45,854 nt of DNA from Acidiphilium sp. PA (lineage in GTDB: Bacteria; Pseudomonadota; Alphaproteobacteria; Acetobacterales; Acetobacteraceae), in contig NZ_JAIMBY010000023.1 of NCBI RefSeq assembly GCF_026191915.1, forward strand, positions 1-45,854, in the 5' to 3' direction. The position numbers and the translations under genes were made by a program. Position 1 is the first letter of the stretch, and each line of letters begins with the position of its first letter. Below, one piece after another: positions 1 through 8,887 of the stretch. Under the pieces are notes generated by a model. The model did no database searches. It saw nothing but the letters and a program-made list of their open reading frames with translations, and was not told where the DNA came from.

Positions 1-114
1 ATTGACACCTGCCGCAAGCGCCGCACGGATCCATGGGCCTATGCCTACGCCCTCATCACCGCCGCTCGCTCTAACAATCTGCTGCCCACCATCCCTGCCC
101 AGCTAGCGATCTGA
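1..114 (+). CDS. IS66-type transposase, C-terminal fragment
   Basis: An open frame runs in from the window edge (I-D-T-C-R-K-R-R...) and stops with TGA at 112-114. The pattern of a Cys-Arg-rich start, then D-P-W-A-Y, then a hydrophobic helix and a short tail resembles the extreme C-terminus of IS66 TnpC transposases, where a similar 'TC(R/K)..DP..Y' segment is usual. Only 37 residues are visible and no catalytic DDE residue is included, so the family call rests on this tail and on the neighbouring terminus. It could be another DDE transposase. Confidence 0.5.
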   Translation: MDTCRKRRTDPWAYAYALITAARSNNLLPTIPAQLAI

Positions 115-135
115 CCCGGGGGTGTGAACGGTTAC
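1..135 (+). mobile_element. IS66-type insertion sequence, right end only
   Basis: The window opens inside this element. It holds the last 37 codons of a transposase-like frame followed by about 20 non-coding bases. The proposed boundary is the GTTAC at 131-135: read from outside, the end is GTAACCGTTC..., and IS66-family terminal repeats commonly start GTAA. The next eight bases (136-143) would be one copy of an 8-bp target duplication; the other copy lies outside the window. Right of the boundary a methyltransferase frame begins abruptly in the opposite direction, which supports the junction. Confidence 0.55.
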
Positions 136-330
136 CACGCAATTCCCTTCAAGACCTGCGGCGAGCGGTTGGTTCCACGGAGGTCCAACACCGATCTCGA
201 GGAACGTACCGCACACCACGTGAATGGTAGCAAAAATCTTCTCAAGGACACCATCTTCGCCGAACTGTGACAAATATTTCCGCTCAAATGCTGATAGGTC
301 GGTTGGGAAGACAAACATATTAACGCCCAT
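136..330 (-). pseudogene. FkbM-type methyltransferase, N-terminal stump cut by IS66 element
   Basis: The frame starts at ATG 330-328 and reads through Y-L-S-Q-F-G-E-D-G-V-L-E-K-I-F and then F-L-E-I-G-V-G. These are the N-terminal 'SQFGEDG(I/V)' motif and the glycine-rich AdoMet-binding strand typical of small FkbM-like sugar methyltransferases in polysaccharide clusters. After about 65 residues the frame enters the insertion sequence and stops, so the catalytic remainder is lost or lies on the other side of the element. A complete enzyme of this type is normally 200-250 residues. It is probably the last gene of the minus-strand polysaccharide block. Confidence 0.6.
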
Positions 331-360
331 TACTTGTCTGTGATTTTGTCACCAGCGCGT

Positions 361-1200
361 TCAAACGACGATCTGCGGCAGCAGCGCCGGCGTCGATGTC
401 GGATGAGCGGGCCGGCCATAATTGTTGGGAAGGTCATCCACATACTGCCTGATCCAGGCGTGGAAATTGGTTGCGGTCGCCCGCACTTGGCCTGGTGTCA
501 GATCGGCCAGATATGGCCACGCCAGCGTCTCCCAGAGATGATTGGCATAACCTAGCGGCTCAATCGGCTGGTTCGACTCGTAGATCCATTTGAGATGGTC
601 CGGCGTCCAAAGTGGCCAGAAGAAGGCGTTGTAAGGCAGCACCAAGACCTCATGAGGGTATTCCAAAGCAAGTTTTGCAGGCATCTGTACCGGGTGCTCG
701 CCCCAAAATTCATCGCGCCCCCGGCTGCGGAAAGACTTGTAACTGTCCAACCAACGCACAAGGAATGGCGACTTGGCATGTCCGAGAATTACAGCGTCGG
801 CCATGCCATAGATATGGTCTTTACCTTCGATGCCCAGCACGGCCGGGTGGTCCAAGAGATTTTCGAAACTTCTATGGACAAAGACATCAGCGTCGAGATA
901 AATACCGCCATGTTCGATCAACACCTGTAGTCTGACTACACCGGCCTGATGAGCGACGTGGAGAAGATCGTTACCGAAGATCTTCTTAGGCGCCTTCATG
1001 AGCTTCAGGCTGATGAGCGGCCTTGTAAGATCCCACCACGGTCCTTCCGGCTCAAATTCGCAATGAAACATCACGACATCCGGCCGGAGACGGTCGATTG
1101 CGCTCATCAGGCAGGCGTAATGGACCAGACTCCAAGGTTTGCCTCCAAAATCGGCCGCCATGCCGAATACGTAATGGACGATACGAGCGGATTTTGTCAT
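361..1200 (-). CDS. DXD glycosyltransferase (GT32/capsular sugar-transferase type)
   Basis: A 279-residue protein with the signature of glycosyltransferases having a sugar-binding DXD region: H-G-G-I-Y-L-D-A-D-V at about residues 97-106, where D103 and D105 would hold the metal and nucleotide sugar. The N-terminus I-V-H-Y-V-F-G is the usual 'IPKIIHYVW' type beta strand of this fold. It probably transfers a hexose during assembly of a surface glycan in the cytoplasm; donor and acceptor cannot be read from sequence. Its start overlaps the stop of the upstream methyltransferase gene by 4 nt (1197-1200), which indicates translational coupling. Confidence 0.8.
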   Translation of the reverse strand: MTKSARIVHYVFGMAADFGGKPWSLVHYACLMSAIDRLRPDVVMFHCEFEPEGPWWDLTRPLISLKLMKAPKKIFGNDLLHVAHQAGVVRLQVLIEHGGIYLDADVFVHRSFENLLDHPAVLGIEGKDHIYGMADAVILGHAKSPFLVRWLDSYKSFRSRGRDEFWGEHPVQMPAKLALEYPHEVLVLPYNAFFWPLWTPDHLKWIYESNQPIEPLGYANHLWETLAWPYLADLTPGQVRATATNFHAWIRQYVDDLPNNYGRPAHPTSTPALLPQIVV

Positions 1201-1994
1201 GACGTTGCACCTATTTCGCGCGACATAATCGAAGTACCCAAGACGGCCGGGGCGCCGAAAGAAGTGGAAGCCGTGATCTCTCGGAACACACGCGGAGAAA
1301 GCAGCTTGGTCAATTCGATATCGGACTGTGCCGGATTGTTTGGTCCATCAAAAATGCCCGGGATTACGTCGGATGAGAAACCAGAAAATGTCCCATGGTC
1401 GTTACGTATATACGTCAGTTCTACGACATCCGGAACCAAAACATTATGTACCATCGTTCGATCACGGTAACTGTTCGGATGAAGGTGAACCGGCGTATGA
1501 TGCCGAGCCAATGCCGCAAAAAGACCTTTGGCCTTTTTGAAGAAGTCACCATCGTTCAGTTTGTGTAAATCGTGAACTTCGCACACGATAATGTCAAAAA
1601 TAGCCAGATCGTCCGCAGCCGTGGTGGTGATCGCATCAAATTCGTCCCCTTCGATGTCAAATTTGAGAATCCAGCGCTGCGACGCGTGACGGCGATATAA
1701 CGACATGATGTCTTCGAAACAAAGGAACCGCCCCTCTGTCAAAGCGCCCCAGCCGACGCTATAAAACCTGAAGTTTTCGTGCCTAGCGGGAGGCTGCTCG
1801 ATCGTATGGTCGAATCGCAGCACTGTCATGCCGTATTTGGCTAACTCGAGATCGAAGCTCACGTTATTGCCAATGCCGATCAGTTGGATAATGTCCCTCT
1901 CGCAGACGTCTCCCACGGGCGGGCGGGGGGCGTCACACCTCTTGACATTTTGAGCTTGCCAGACCAACTCGTCCACTTCGATATGCTCTTCCAT
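1197..1994 (-). CDS. FkbM-like methyltransferase
   Basis: A 265-residue protein. Residues 36-58 (I-Q-L-I-G-I-G-N-N-V-S-F...) form a glycine-containing AdoMet-binding strand, and residues 110-121 (L-K-F-D-I-E-G-D-E-F-D-A) match the acidic 'K.DIEG.E' motif characteristic of FkbM-family methyltransferases. It is probably an O-methyltransferase acting on a sugar of the exported polysaccharide, given that glycosyltransferases flank it on both sides. It starts with ATG at 1994. The 272 bases upstream (1995-2266) are AT-rich near the gene and may carry its promoter; no other feature is evident there. Confidence 0.7.
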   Translation of the reverse strand: MEEHIEVDELVWQAQNVKRCDAPRPPVGDVCERDIIQLIGIGNNVSFDLELAKYGMTVLRFDHTIEQPPARHENFRFYSVGWGALTEGRFLCFEDIMSLYRRHASQRWILKFDIEGDEFDAITTTAADDLAIFDIIVCEVHDLHKLNDGDFFKKAKGLFAALARHHTPVHLHPNSYRDRTMVHNVLVPDVVELTYIRNDHGTFSGFSSDVIPGIFDGPNNPAQSDIELTKLLSPRVFREITASTSFGAPAVLGTSIMSREIGATS

Positions 1995-2266
1995 AGCGGT
2001 TCCTAAATTATATACTTTAGTTGCTAACCAGCATCATAGTCCTTCGGAGTAAACATTCGATTAACACCTGACGTAGCACGATTTTATTTATCGAAAAGTT
2101 GCAACTGTTCACCGCCATCGATCTGATCGACGGTTCCGGCGTACTGAACATCGTGCTTGACACGGTCACGGTGGATGGGACCTGCCATCCTTGGCACCCG
2201 TGAAGTCCGTCTCACCTTTTCCAAGGATTGTCTGGTTGACCCGGATTTGGTGCAAGAAGCATTACA

Positions 2267-4456
2267 TCAATTATACAACGCGGCCCTGTCAGCGCGGCCA
2301 TCGGATAGATCCGTTAATGTGAGTCCAAAAATCTGCCCAACTCGATCCCGATGTAGCGCTTTGGAGCGATTTTGTGCAATATAGTTGAGACAATGGCGAC
2401 CCATGGCGATACGAAGCACATTATCACTGCTCAACGCCCTGATATGTTTACAATAGCTTTGAGCGACCATCAACGTATCGGCATCATAAGGCGTCAAAAA
2501 ACCGGTAATCCCATCTAGAACGATATCCGGCAATCCGTCACAAGCCGGCGCGATCACCGGCAAACCATTGGCCATGGCCTCCAGCACGACATTGGGAAGC
2601 CCATCATACATTGTAGTATAGATAAACCCGTCGTAACCGGATGTATCGATCGCGCCAAAATGATCGTATGGGCCCAGATAGTTCAGATTTTGACAGTTCC
2701 GGAAAATTTCGGGGTCTATTGCATCGGCAGCACCATAGGCTGATCCGTAGATATCTATAATAATTTCAGGTTGCTCGCGCGCCAGTATTTCTGATATGAT
2801 GACAAGCAGAACCGGAAATTTCTGTACTACGAGGCGTGACGCCCATAGAAATCGACCTGTGCTTGCGCCGTGGATTGCAATTGGGTCGGTGGGTACTCGT
2901 TTGACTTCACAATATGCCGGCAAACAAACCCATTTTTCAAATTGTGTGCCGATTCTTTGACGATCGAGCGTGATCAGTTGAGGATGGTCGCAGACAACCA
3001 TGTCAATATATTGAATATTGTCTGATATGAAATCAAATTTGTTGGAACAAGTGATAATTCTGTCGTCAACAATAACACGTTCATCACAAAATCTATAGTA
3101 AATTACGTACTTATCGGTGAGGGCAGCAGCGAGGCCGCGCCGGAAGAAATTGAAAATAAAAGAACTTGTTTTGATGTGAACCCTAGCATCGACACCTATA
3201 CTCTGTAAAATTTTATGTAGAATTAACAAATTTCGTTCTTCATTATTTATTTTTGTTAATTCATCCAGATAAATCAAGGTGACTTCAGATGGCAGTTTTG
3301 TTGTCCATTCACTATATATTTTTTCATCGTGACATATAACAAGAATTTGACTATTAATTTGAATATCTGCAATCGCGTTCATAACCTGTATTATATATTG
3401 TTCGCTACCACCAGGTTTGATGTTTGATAGTAAAAAAATGTCAGTAAAGGATCTTGACCTTAAACGCCCGCACAGGTCGAGATAAAGCAGACCGGTCGCG
3501 ACGGCCTCAGAGTGGGGGAAATCAAATTGATTTGGCCGGTAAGCAGCGAGAGAAATTGCTGGTTCGATCTGGTTGGCCTGCAAAACCATACGGCGATACG
3601 CCGCCGAACCAAAGAATGCTGAGGCATCGCGCCCTATCTGATCTCGGTCGAAGAAATTGGAAAGCTTTGCTTCGTCGAAACTATCGAGCAATGTCTTATA
3701 AGACTCGCACACGGATTGATAGGTTTCGGGTTCGAAGAGAGGACTGCGCGGGATGAGATTGAGCGACCGCTGCCGTGCGAGCGAAGATAAGCTGTCGGCA
3801 CGTTTGCGATAAAAGATCACCGTCTCCGGTGCGACAAGGAGATTATAACCTTGCGCAATAGCGATTGTATTGAAATGCCAGTCTTCATATGCGTAAGGCG
3901 GGTTCGCTGACATATCGTGAAATTTCAATTCCGAGAATATCGAGCGTTCGGCGAAGATTCTAGAGCCGTAGGGATGATATTCCAATAGTACCAACGGTGT
4001 TATTTTTTTTAAATCATAATATTTTCTAGCGAAGGTCGCTACACCAAAATATACGTAATACTCTGGAAAGACAATCGCCCTCGGGCCAGCGGATCGTGCT
4101 TTAAAATACATGTTAGTGATCATATTATCGGAGACAAGATCATCCGCGTCGCATGTTGCGATATAACGACCTCTTGCCACTGCGATGCCGTCATTGCGCG
4201 CGGGGCCTAGCGAGCCTCGATCCACTTCGATCACTTTTATTTCGATGTAATCATCCGATTGGTACTCACGCATCGCTCGCACCAGCGCGGGTCCGGATCG
4301 GTCGAGGACCATAATCAACTCGACAGTCAAACCAATCGTTTTCGAGGATTGTGCAGCAGCCGCCAAGGAGTGCAGCGTTCGATGGATCAAGAACTGTTCA
4401 TCGTGTATGTTCAGAATCAGAGATACGTCAACCTCGCTCATAGCGGTATGCCTCAT
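2267..4456 (-). CDS. Two-domain GT2-GT4 glycosyltransferase
   Basis: A 729-residue protein with two glycosyltransferase modules. The first 250 residues are GT-A: the N-terminal S-L-I-L-N-I-H-D-E strand and T-C-D-A-D-D-L (about residues 105-111) as the metal-binding acidic motif. The C-terminal third is GT-B of family GT4: G-G-S-E-Q at about 350, F-L-W-A-S-R-L then an I-D-I-Y-G-S strand, and D-G-L-P-N-V-V-L-E-A-M-A-N-G. In that last motif the usual first Glu of the EX7E pair is Asp. Such fusions can add two successive sugars. The middle of the gene is clearly AT-richer than the rest of the window and uses codons unlike its neighbours, so horizontal origin is likely. Start overlaps the next gene's stop (4453-4456). 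Confidence 0.8.
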   Translation of the reverse strand: MRHTAMSEVDVSLILNIHDEQFLIHRTLHSLAAAAQSSKTIGLTVELIMVLDRSGPALVRAMREYQSDDYIEIKVIEVDRGSLGPARNDGIAVARGRYIATCDADDLVSDNMITNMYFKARSAGPRAIVFPEYYVYFGVATFARKYYDLKKITPLVLLEYHPYGSRIFAERSIFSELKFHDMSANPPYAYEDWHFNTIAIAQGYNLLVAPETVIFYRKRADSLSSLARQRSLNLIPRSPLFEPETYQSVCESYKTLLDSFDEAKLSNFFDRDQIGRDASAFFGSAAYRRMVLQANQIEPAISLAAYRPNQFDFPHSEAVATGLLYLDLCGRLRSRSFTDIFLLSNIKPGGSEQYIIQVMNAIADIQINSQILVICHDEKIYSEWTTKLPSEVTLIYLDELTKINNEERNLLILHKILQSIGVDARVHIKTSSFIFNFFRRGLAAALTDKYVIYYRFCDERVIVDDRIITCSNKFDFISDNIQYIDMVVCDHPQLITLDRQRIGTQFEKWVCLPAYCEVKRVPTDPIAIHGASTGRFLWASRLVVQKFPVLLVIISEILAREQPEIIIDIYGSAYGAADAIDPEIFRNCQNLNYLGPYDHFGAIDTSGYDGFIYTTMYDGLPNVVLEAMANGLPVIAPACDGLPDIVLDGITGFLTPYDADTLMVAQSYCKHIRALSSDNVLRIAMGRHCLNYIAQNRSKALHRDRVGQIFGLTLTDLSDGRADRAALYN

Positions 4457-5475
4457 ATGGCCGACGTTATGAGATCTGGCATGACTAGCCCGGACGCCTC
4501 ATAGGCAGAAGGGGCTGATACATCAGCGATGATTTCAGATAATTTTCGAATCTGGGCGTCTAGGCTATGGTGATTGATAACAAACGTCCGCCAGCGTCCA
4601 GGTGCCGCGTTGAGAACCATGTCGACAGCCTCATCGATCGAACGGAAGATCGTCGTGGCGGGCCACGTCGTTTCGGCGCCGGGGTGGTCGAGCAATGCGA
4701 TATCGCATCCCGAGCATGCCGCTTCGGCGATAGCATAGCCGAAACTCTCGTGGAAGCTGGTGTGCAATAGCATTCCATTGGCTGCATGCCAGCCGGGCAT
4801 GTCACTTTGTGCGATGTTGCCATCCCACGCTATCGCGCCGGATAGGCCGAGGCGCTCAGCCGAATACCAGAACATCTCTCCCGCGAAGGCATCTCCCGCC
4901 ATTCCGCAGAAACGCATCTGATAGCGCTGGTCTATAGCCCGCAGTTTAAAAAGGATCTGCAATGCGAGCGTTGGATTCTTTCGCAATGTCATGAGCCCAC
5001 ACCACCCAATCCTGAACCGGTTCCAGTTGACGGCGCCGCTAAATCGGTCGACATCCACACCGTTTGAGACGACGTGCACACGGCTGACGAAATTAAGTTC
5101 AGGCGCCGCAGAGAGAACACGCTTGCGCATGTCCGGGCTTACCACAATCACGTCATCCACCTTGGCCCAGGCGGTGTTCGCGACATAAGGCGTTTCGACC
5201 GCTTCAATACGGTGGACTCGCACAATCACCCGGCGCCCGCCAAAATCGGTGGCCTCGATCATGGCCGGGAACGGCGGCCAACAGAATTCGAACCAGATGG
5301 CGTCGCGCGATGGGTCATCAGTCCACTCCAGGGCGGCGGCCAGGACGGCCGGGCTGGTGACCATGAACTTCTGGACCTCCCAGCCCGAGGCCGCAGGCAG
5401 GCGCGCCAGGATGTCGGCCGTGAAGTGGTCCAACGTGGGCAGGGTCATCATGGCAAGGCGGGGTGGACGTTGCAT
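4453..5475 (-). CDS. GT4-like glycosyltransferase
   Basis: A 340-residue protein with a GT-B C-terminal half: V-H-V-V-S-N-G-V-D marks the linker, R-I-G-W-C-G the start of the nucleotide-sugar domain, and H-E-S-F-G-Y-A-I-A-E-A-A an EX7E motif for donor phosphate binding. It is probably a cytoplasmic retaining glycosyltransferase of the same surface-glycan pathway and is the first gene of the visible minus-strand block. The ATG at 5475 is preceded by a 96-bp spacer shared with the divergent metZ gene, so both promoters should lie there. The substrate cannot be deduced. Confidence 0.75.
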   Translation of the reverse strand: MQRPPRLAMMTLPTLDHFTADILARLPAASGWEVQKFMVTSPAVLAAALEWTDDPSRDAIWFEFCWPPFPAMIEATDFGGRRVIVRVHRIEAVETPYVANTAWAKVDDVIVVSPDMRKRVLSAAPELNFVSRVHVVSNGVDVDRFSGAVNWNRFRIGWCGLMTLRKNPTLALQILFKLRAIDQRYQMRFCGMAGDAFAGEMFWYSAERLGLSGAIAWDGNIAQSDMPGWHAANGMLLHTSFHESFGYAIAEAACSGCDIALLDHPGAETTWPATTIFRSIDEAVDMVLNAAPGRWRTFVINHHSLDAQIRKLSEIIADVSAPSAYEASGLVMPDLITSAI

Positions 5476-5571
5476 GGGAACGGGATAGCAACAAGAAGTG
5501 AATTTCCGATTAACATGCGCGCATTAGCCAACAATTTTTGCGGCAGATAAGAACTGGGATATAGGCGTTGC

Positions 5572-6756
5572 ATGACCAAACGATCTTATCGCCCCGCCAC
5601 CACCCTCGTTCACGCCGGCCAGGTCCGGTCCAATTTCGCGGAGAACGCCGAGGCGTTGTTCCTTACCTCGGGCTTTGTTTATGACGATGCCGAGCAGGCC
5701 GAGGCGACGTTCAAAGGCGAGGTTTCGCATTACCAATATTCGCGTTTCGGCAACCCGACGGTTTCGATGCTCGAGGCGCGGCTTGCGGCGATCGAGGGGG
5801 CGGAGGCGTGCCGGGCGACGGCGACCGGAATGGCCGCGGTTCACGCGGCGATGCTGAGCCATTTGAAGGCGGGCGATCGGGTCGTGGCTTCGCGCGCGCT
5901 GTTCGGCTCGTGCCACTGGATCGTCTCCACGCTGCTGCCGCGGTATGGGATTGAGACCGTGTTCGTCGATGGTGGAGACCTGACCGGCTGGGCGGACGCG
6001 CTGGCGCGGAAGACCGCGCTGGTGTTGCTCGAAACACCATCCAACCCGATGCTCGATATCATCGATCTGCGCGCCGTGTGCGAACTTGCGCATGCGGCCG
6101 GCGCGATCGTGGTGGTCGACAATGTGTTCGCGACGCCGTTGCTGCAACGTCCGCTTGAGTTTGGTGCCGATGTTGTCGTGTATTCGGCCACGAAACATAT
6201 GGATGGTCAGGGCCGCGTGCTCGGCGGCGCCGTGCTGGGGCGCAAGGATTGGATCGAGACCACGCTGCAGCCGTTCACGCGCAACACCGGACCCGCCATG
6301 TCGCCGTTCAATGCGTGGGTGATCCTGAAGGGTCTGGAGACCATGGCGCTGCGGGTGGCGCAGTCATGCCGCTCGGCGGCCACGATTGCCGATTATCTGG
6401 CGGGGCAGCCGGCGATCGAGCGGGTGTTGTATCCGTTCCGGGCCGATCATCCGCAGGCGGCGCTGGCGCGGGCGCAGATGAGCGAGGGCGGCACGCTGGT
6501 GACGTTTGCCCTGAAGGGGGGACAACCGGCGGCGTTCAGGTTCATGAACGCATTGGGATTGGTGGTGATTTCCAACAATCTCGGTGATTCGAAGTCGATG
6601 ATGACACATCCGGCGACGACGACGCACTCGAAGATCGCACCGGCGGATCGGGCGGTGCTGGGTATTACCGAGGGCATTATCCGGTTTTCGGTCGGGCTCG
6701 AGGATGTTGCCGATCTGATCGATGATCTGGACGGGGCGCTGCGGGCGGTCGGGTAA
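5572..6756 (+). CDS. metZ: O-succinylhomoserine sulfhydrylase
   Basis: A 394-residue cystathionine gamma-synthase family enzyme. It makes homocysteine directly from O-succinylhomoserine and sulfide in methionine synthesis, with PLP bound on the lysine of Y-S-A-T-K-H-M-D-G (K208). The following G-Q-G-R-V-L-G-G stretch is typical of MetZ rather than MetB or MetC. E-T-P-S-N-P at about 163-168 and the C-terminal S-V-G-L-E-D are the family's other conserved blocks. Length is normal. The ATG at 5572 fits the family N-terminus (T-R-.-.-H-A-G-Q-V-R), although its ribosome site is weak. I looked for a SAM-responsive riboswitch in the 96-bp leader and did not see one. Confidence 0.9.
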   Translation: MTKRSYRPATTLVHAGQVRSNFAENAEALFLTSGFVYDDAEQAEATFKGEVSHYQYSRFGNPTVSMLEARLAAIEGAEACRATATGMAAVHAAMLSHLKAGDRVVASRALFGSCHWIVSTLLPRYGIETVFVDGGDLTGWADALARKTALVLLETPSNPMLDIIDLRAVCELAHAAGAIVVVDNVFATPLLQRPLEFGADVVVYSATKHMDGQGRVLGGAVLGRKDWIETTLQPFTRNTGPAMSPFNAWVILKGLETMALRVAQSCRSAATIADYLAGQPAIERVLYPFRADHPQAALARAQMSEGGTLVTFALKGGQPAAFRFMNALGLVVISNNLGDSKSMMTHPATTTHSKIAPADRAVLGITEGIIRFSVGLEDVADLIDDLDGALRAVG

Positions 6757-6947
6757 AGCCAACCTGGGCGTTTCTGCGCGAAAGGCGGCGGACAAATCTA
6801 AACGGTCAGCGAAGCGTCCGCGTCACGGCAAATCGGGGGCTGCCGCGCGCCGGGTTTTTAGAGCGGCATACGATCAGGGTGACGGGGTACGGCACCGTGA
6901 TCGCATGCAGGTAGCGGAGCGCGCGGGTTAAGGCGGGGGCGGTACGC

Positions 6948-7499
6948 CTAGCTTCGGGCGCCGATCGGCAGGATGGTTCTGCCGTGGGTTCCATTCGCGA
7001 TTTCGGCAGCACCGAGGTAAAACGCGAGGATTGCGGTCAGAAGGCCGCCGTAGCCGCCAAACACCGACAGTTGCGGGCTGCCGAGCAGCGGGCCGAGGGC
7101 AAGCAGCAGGAAGGTGATGGTCAGGACCGCGAAAATCATTTGCAGCATGCGGTTGAGTGCCAGCGTACCGATGAACATGGCGAGGGTGAAAAAGCCCCAC
7201 AGCAACAGATACCAGCCGACCATCAGGCCGGGTACGCCCTTGGCGAAAAACTCGACGAACAATGCGAAGCTCCACCAGAACGCACCGTAGGCGCAGAACG
7301 CCACGAAGCCGAAGGTGTTACCGGTCGACATCTCCATCATGCCCGCGACGAACTGCGCGGTGCCACCGAAGGCGAAGGCCATGGCGAGGACCATGCCCAT
7401 GCCCGTGGCCGGCATCAGGCCGGCGTTGATCATGGAGAGCAGCCAGGTGGTCAGCGCGAAGCCGAACAACCCTAGTGGCGCGGGATTGGCTAGTTTCAT
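6948..7499 (-). CDS. satP: Acetate uptake transporter, GPR1/FUN34/YaaH family
   Basis: A 183-residue membrane protein with six hydrophobic segments. N-P-A-P-L-G-L-F-G-F at residues 4-13 is the signature motif of the AceTr family (SatP/YaaH), lining the substrate path for acetate and succinate. The downstream F-V-A-G-M-M-E family motif is also present. It probably moves monocarboxylate with protons across the inner membrane. A strong ribosome site (AGGGAGT) ends 5 nt before the ATG at 7499. The neighbours are unrelated, so it is probably monocistronic. The 191 bp after metZ (6757-6947) hold nothing I can identify. Confidence 0.85.
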   Translation of the reverse strand: MKLANPAPLGLFGFALTTWLLSMINAGLMPATGMGMVLAMAFAFGGTAQFVAGMMEMSTGNTFGFVAFCAYGAFWWSFALFVEFFAKGVPGLMVGWYLLLWGFFTLAMFIGTLALNRMLQMIFAVLTITFLLLALGPLLGSPQLSVFGGYGGLLTAILAFYLGAAEIANGTHGRTILPIGARS

Positions 7500-7638
7500 A
7501 AGTACTCCCTGATTTATTGTTTCTTCGACGTTTCAACGATGGGCGTGATCGTACCGCACGATGCGACCTTACGTCAATTTAACGAAAGCCTCATCGGGAC
7601 GCAACCAGGCTAAACATCAGTGGGCAAAGAATCGGCCG

Positions 7639-8268
7639 CTATGAATGGTTGCCGAACCCCAGGAAGCCGGCGGCGGGGTTGGGAATGCCGGGCTGCGCCG
7701 GCAGTGCGGCATCAGGCTGCACGCGCGTCTGCTGGGTATGATACATCATGACCCGCCTGCTGGGTGTGGGGCGGGGCGTGTGGGCGGCGGGCACCGGGGT
7801 GGCGACAGCCGCACCCTGCGGCGGCTGACCGCCGGCGCCCTCCTCGGCCCGGACCGACAACAGCATGAAGGTGATGTTGTTGCGGTTGAGTTCGACGGCC
7901 ATTTCGATCGGCGTTTCATCGAGCGCGTTGCGCGCGTTCAGATTGGCGCCGCGGCTGACGGCGGCGCGGGCCTGGGTGTAGTCGCCGTGGTTGATCGCGG
8001 AAAACAGCAGTTTGGTCGGGTCTTCATCGGTCGTGGTCACCGGGCCGGCCGAGATATTGCCGGCACCGGATGCCCCTGGGAGCGCGGGCGGCGCGATCTG
8101 CTGTGGCTCCTGGGGCGAATGGAGGCCGGCCGAGCCCATGGGACCGGCCATCCCCAGCGGGCTGCCGGCGCCTGCACCGGTCATCTGGGCGTGGGCCACC
8201 GGAAGGGCCGCGAGGCTGGCGGCCAGCACCAGGGTGGCGGCAATCCGGACGGGGGTTCTACGGGTCAT
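7639..8268 (-). CDS. Exported ankyrin-repeat-like protein
   Basis: A 209-residue protein with a clear Sec signal peptide (R-R-T, hydrophobic core 10-22, then A-H-A-Q-M; cleavage near residue 27). A Gly/Ala/Pro-rich linker follows. At about 88-135 sits an ankyrin-like pair: L-F-S-A-I-N-H-G-D, V-S-R-G-A-N-L-N-A-R-N, then D-E-T-P-I-E-M-A-V-E. The C-terminus is again Pro/Ala-rich and of low complexity. It is probably a periplasmic protein with a protein-binding role. No enzymatic motif is visible and the function is unknown. Confidence 0.65.
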   Translation of the reverse strand: MTRRTPVRIAATLVLAASLAALPVAHAQMTGAGAGSPLGMAGPMGSAGLHSPQEPQQIAPPALPGASGAGNISAGPVTTTDEDPTKLLFSAINHGDYTQARAAVSRGANLNARNALDETPIEMAVELNRNNITFMLLSVRAEEGAGGQPPQGAAVATPVPAAHTPRPTPSRRVMMYHTQQTRVQPDAALPAQPGIPNPAAGFLGFGNHS

Positions 8269-8310
8269 GACACACTCATTTCTGCGAGATCTGACGCCAT
8301 GCTTAGCGGA

Positions 8311-8766
8311 TTATCGGTTCAGCCACCAGAACCCGAGGGTGAGATAGGTCGCAAAGCAGGTCCAGGCGAAATACGGGAGCATCAGCGCCGCGGCGATCCG
8401 GTCGATGCGGCGGAAGGCGATCATTGTCAGTGCAACCAGGATATCGAGGATCAGAATGATGGCCGATGCGATGCCAGGGCGGTGGAGAGCGAAGAATACC
8501 GGCGCCCAGATCGCGTTGACCCCGAGCTGCCAGCCCCACAAGTTGAGTGCGCGTCCGTGGTCGCCCAATATGTCGCCGCATCGCCAGATCCGCCACGCGG
8601 CGATGGCCATGCTGACATAGAGAATGGTCCAGACCGGGGCGAACACGCCGTTTGGCGGTGTGAGGGGCGGATGAGGCAGAACGGCGTACCAGGTTTTCAC
8701 ATTGGGTGCCGTTGCGACGCCGGCGACGACCGCGACAAGCAGGGTCAGGCCGAGAAATCCGGCCAA
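8311..8766 (-). CDS. tspO: TspO/MBR family tryptophan-rich membrane protein
   Basis: A 151-residue five-helix membrane protein. W-Y-A-V-L-P-H-P-P-L-T-P-P-N-G-V-F-A-P-V-W-T is the TspO signature ('WY..L..P..TPP...F.PVWT'), and the C-terminus keeps P-Y-F-A-W-T-C-F-A-T-Y-L. The family binds porphyrins and in alphaproteobacteria modulates tetrapyrrole and stress gene expression. The only in-frame start that fits the first helix is TTG at 8766. The frame stays open further upstream but no better start codon with a ribosome site is present, so the N-terminus is uncertain by up to about 20 residues. Confidence 0.85.
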   Translation of the reverse strand: MAGFLGLTLLVAVVAGVATAPNVKTWYAVLPHPPLTPPNGVFAPVWTILYVSMAIAAWRIWRCGDILGDHGRALNLWGWQLGVNAIWAPVFFALHRPGIASAIILILDILVALTMIAFRRIDRIAAALMLPYFAWTCFATYLTLGFWWLNR

Positions 8767-8887
8767 TGCCCAGATCTGGGCACCTTGCGTTCGGTTCTGT
8801 TCGGGGCGTTCGGGATGGCGGAAGACACAGACTCCTTTGGACCTGATTTAGGCCTGACCGGTCAAAGTGAAAAGATCCAAACCGCCC

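Noticed and set aside
2073-2203. A 40-odd-codon plus-strand frame with protein-like composition (L-F-T-A-I-D-L-I-D-G-S-G)
   Set aside because: No start codon or ribosome site and no family recognised; possibly the remnant of a gene, but too short to support.
5476-5571. SAM-responsive riboswitch upstream of metZ
   Set aside because: The leader lacks the conserved blocks of the SAM-II class common before alphaproteobacterial met genes, and the 96 bp show no pseudoknot-like complementarity that I can trace.
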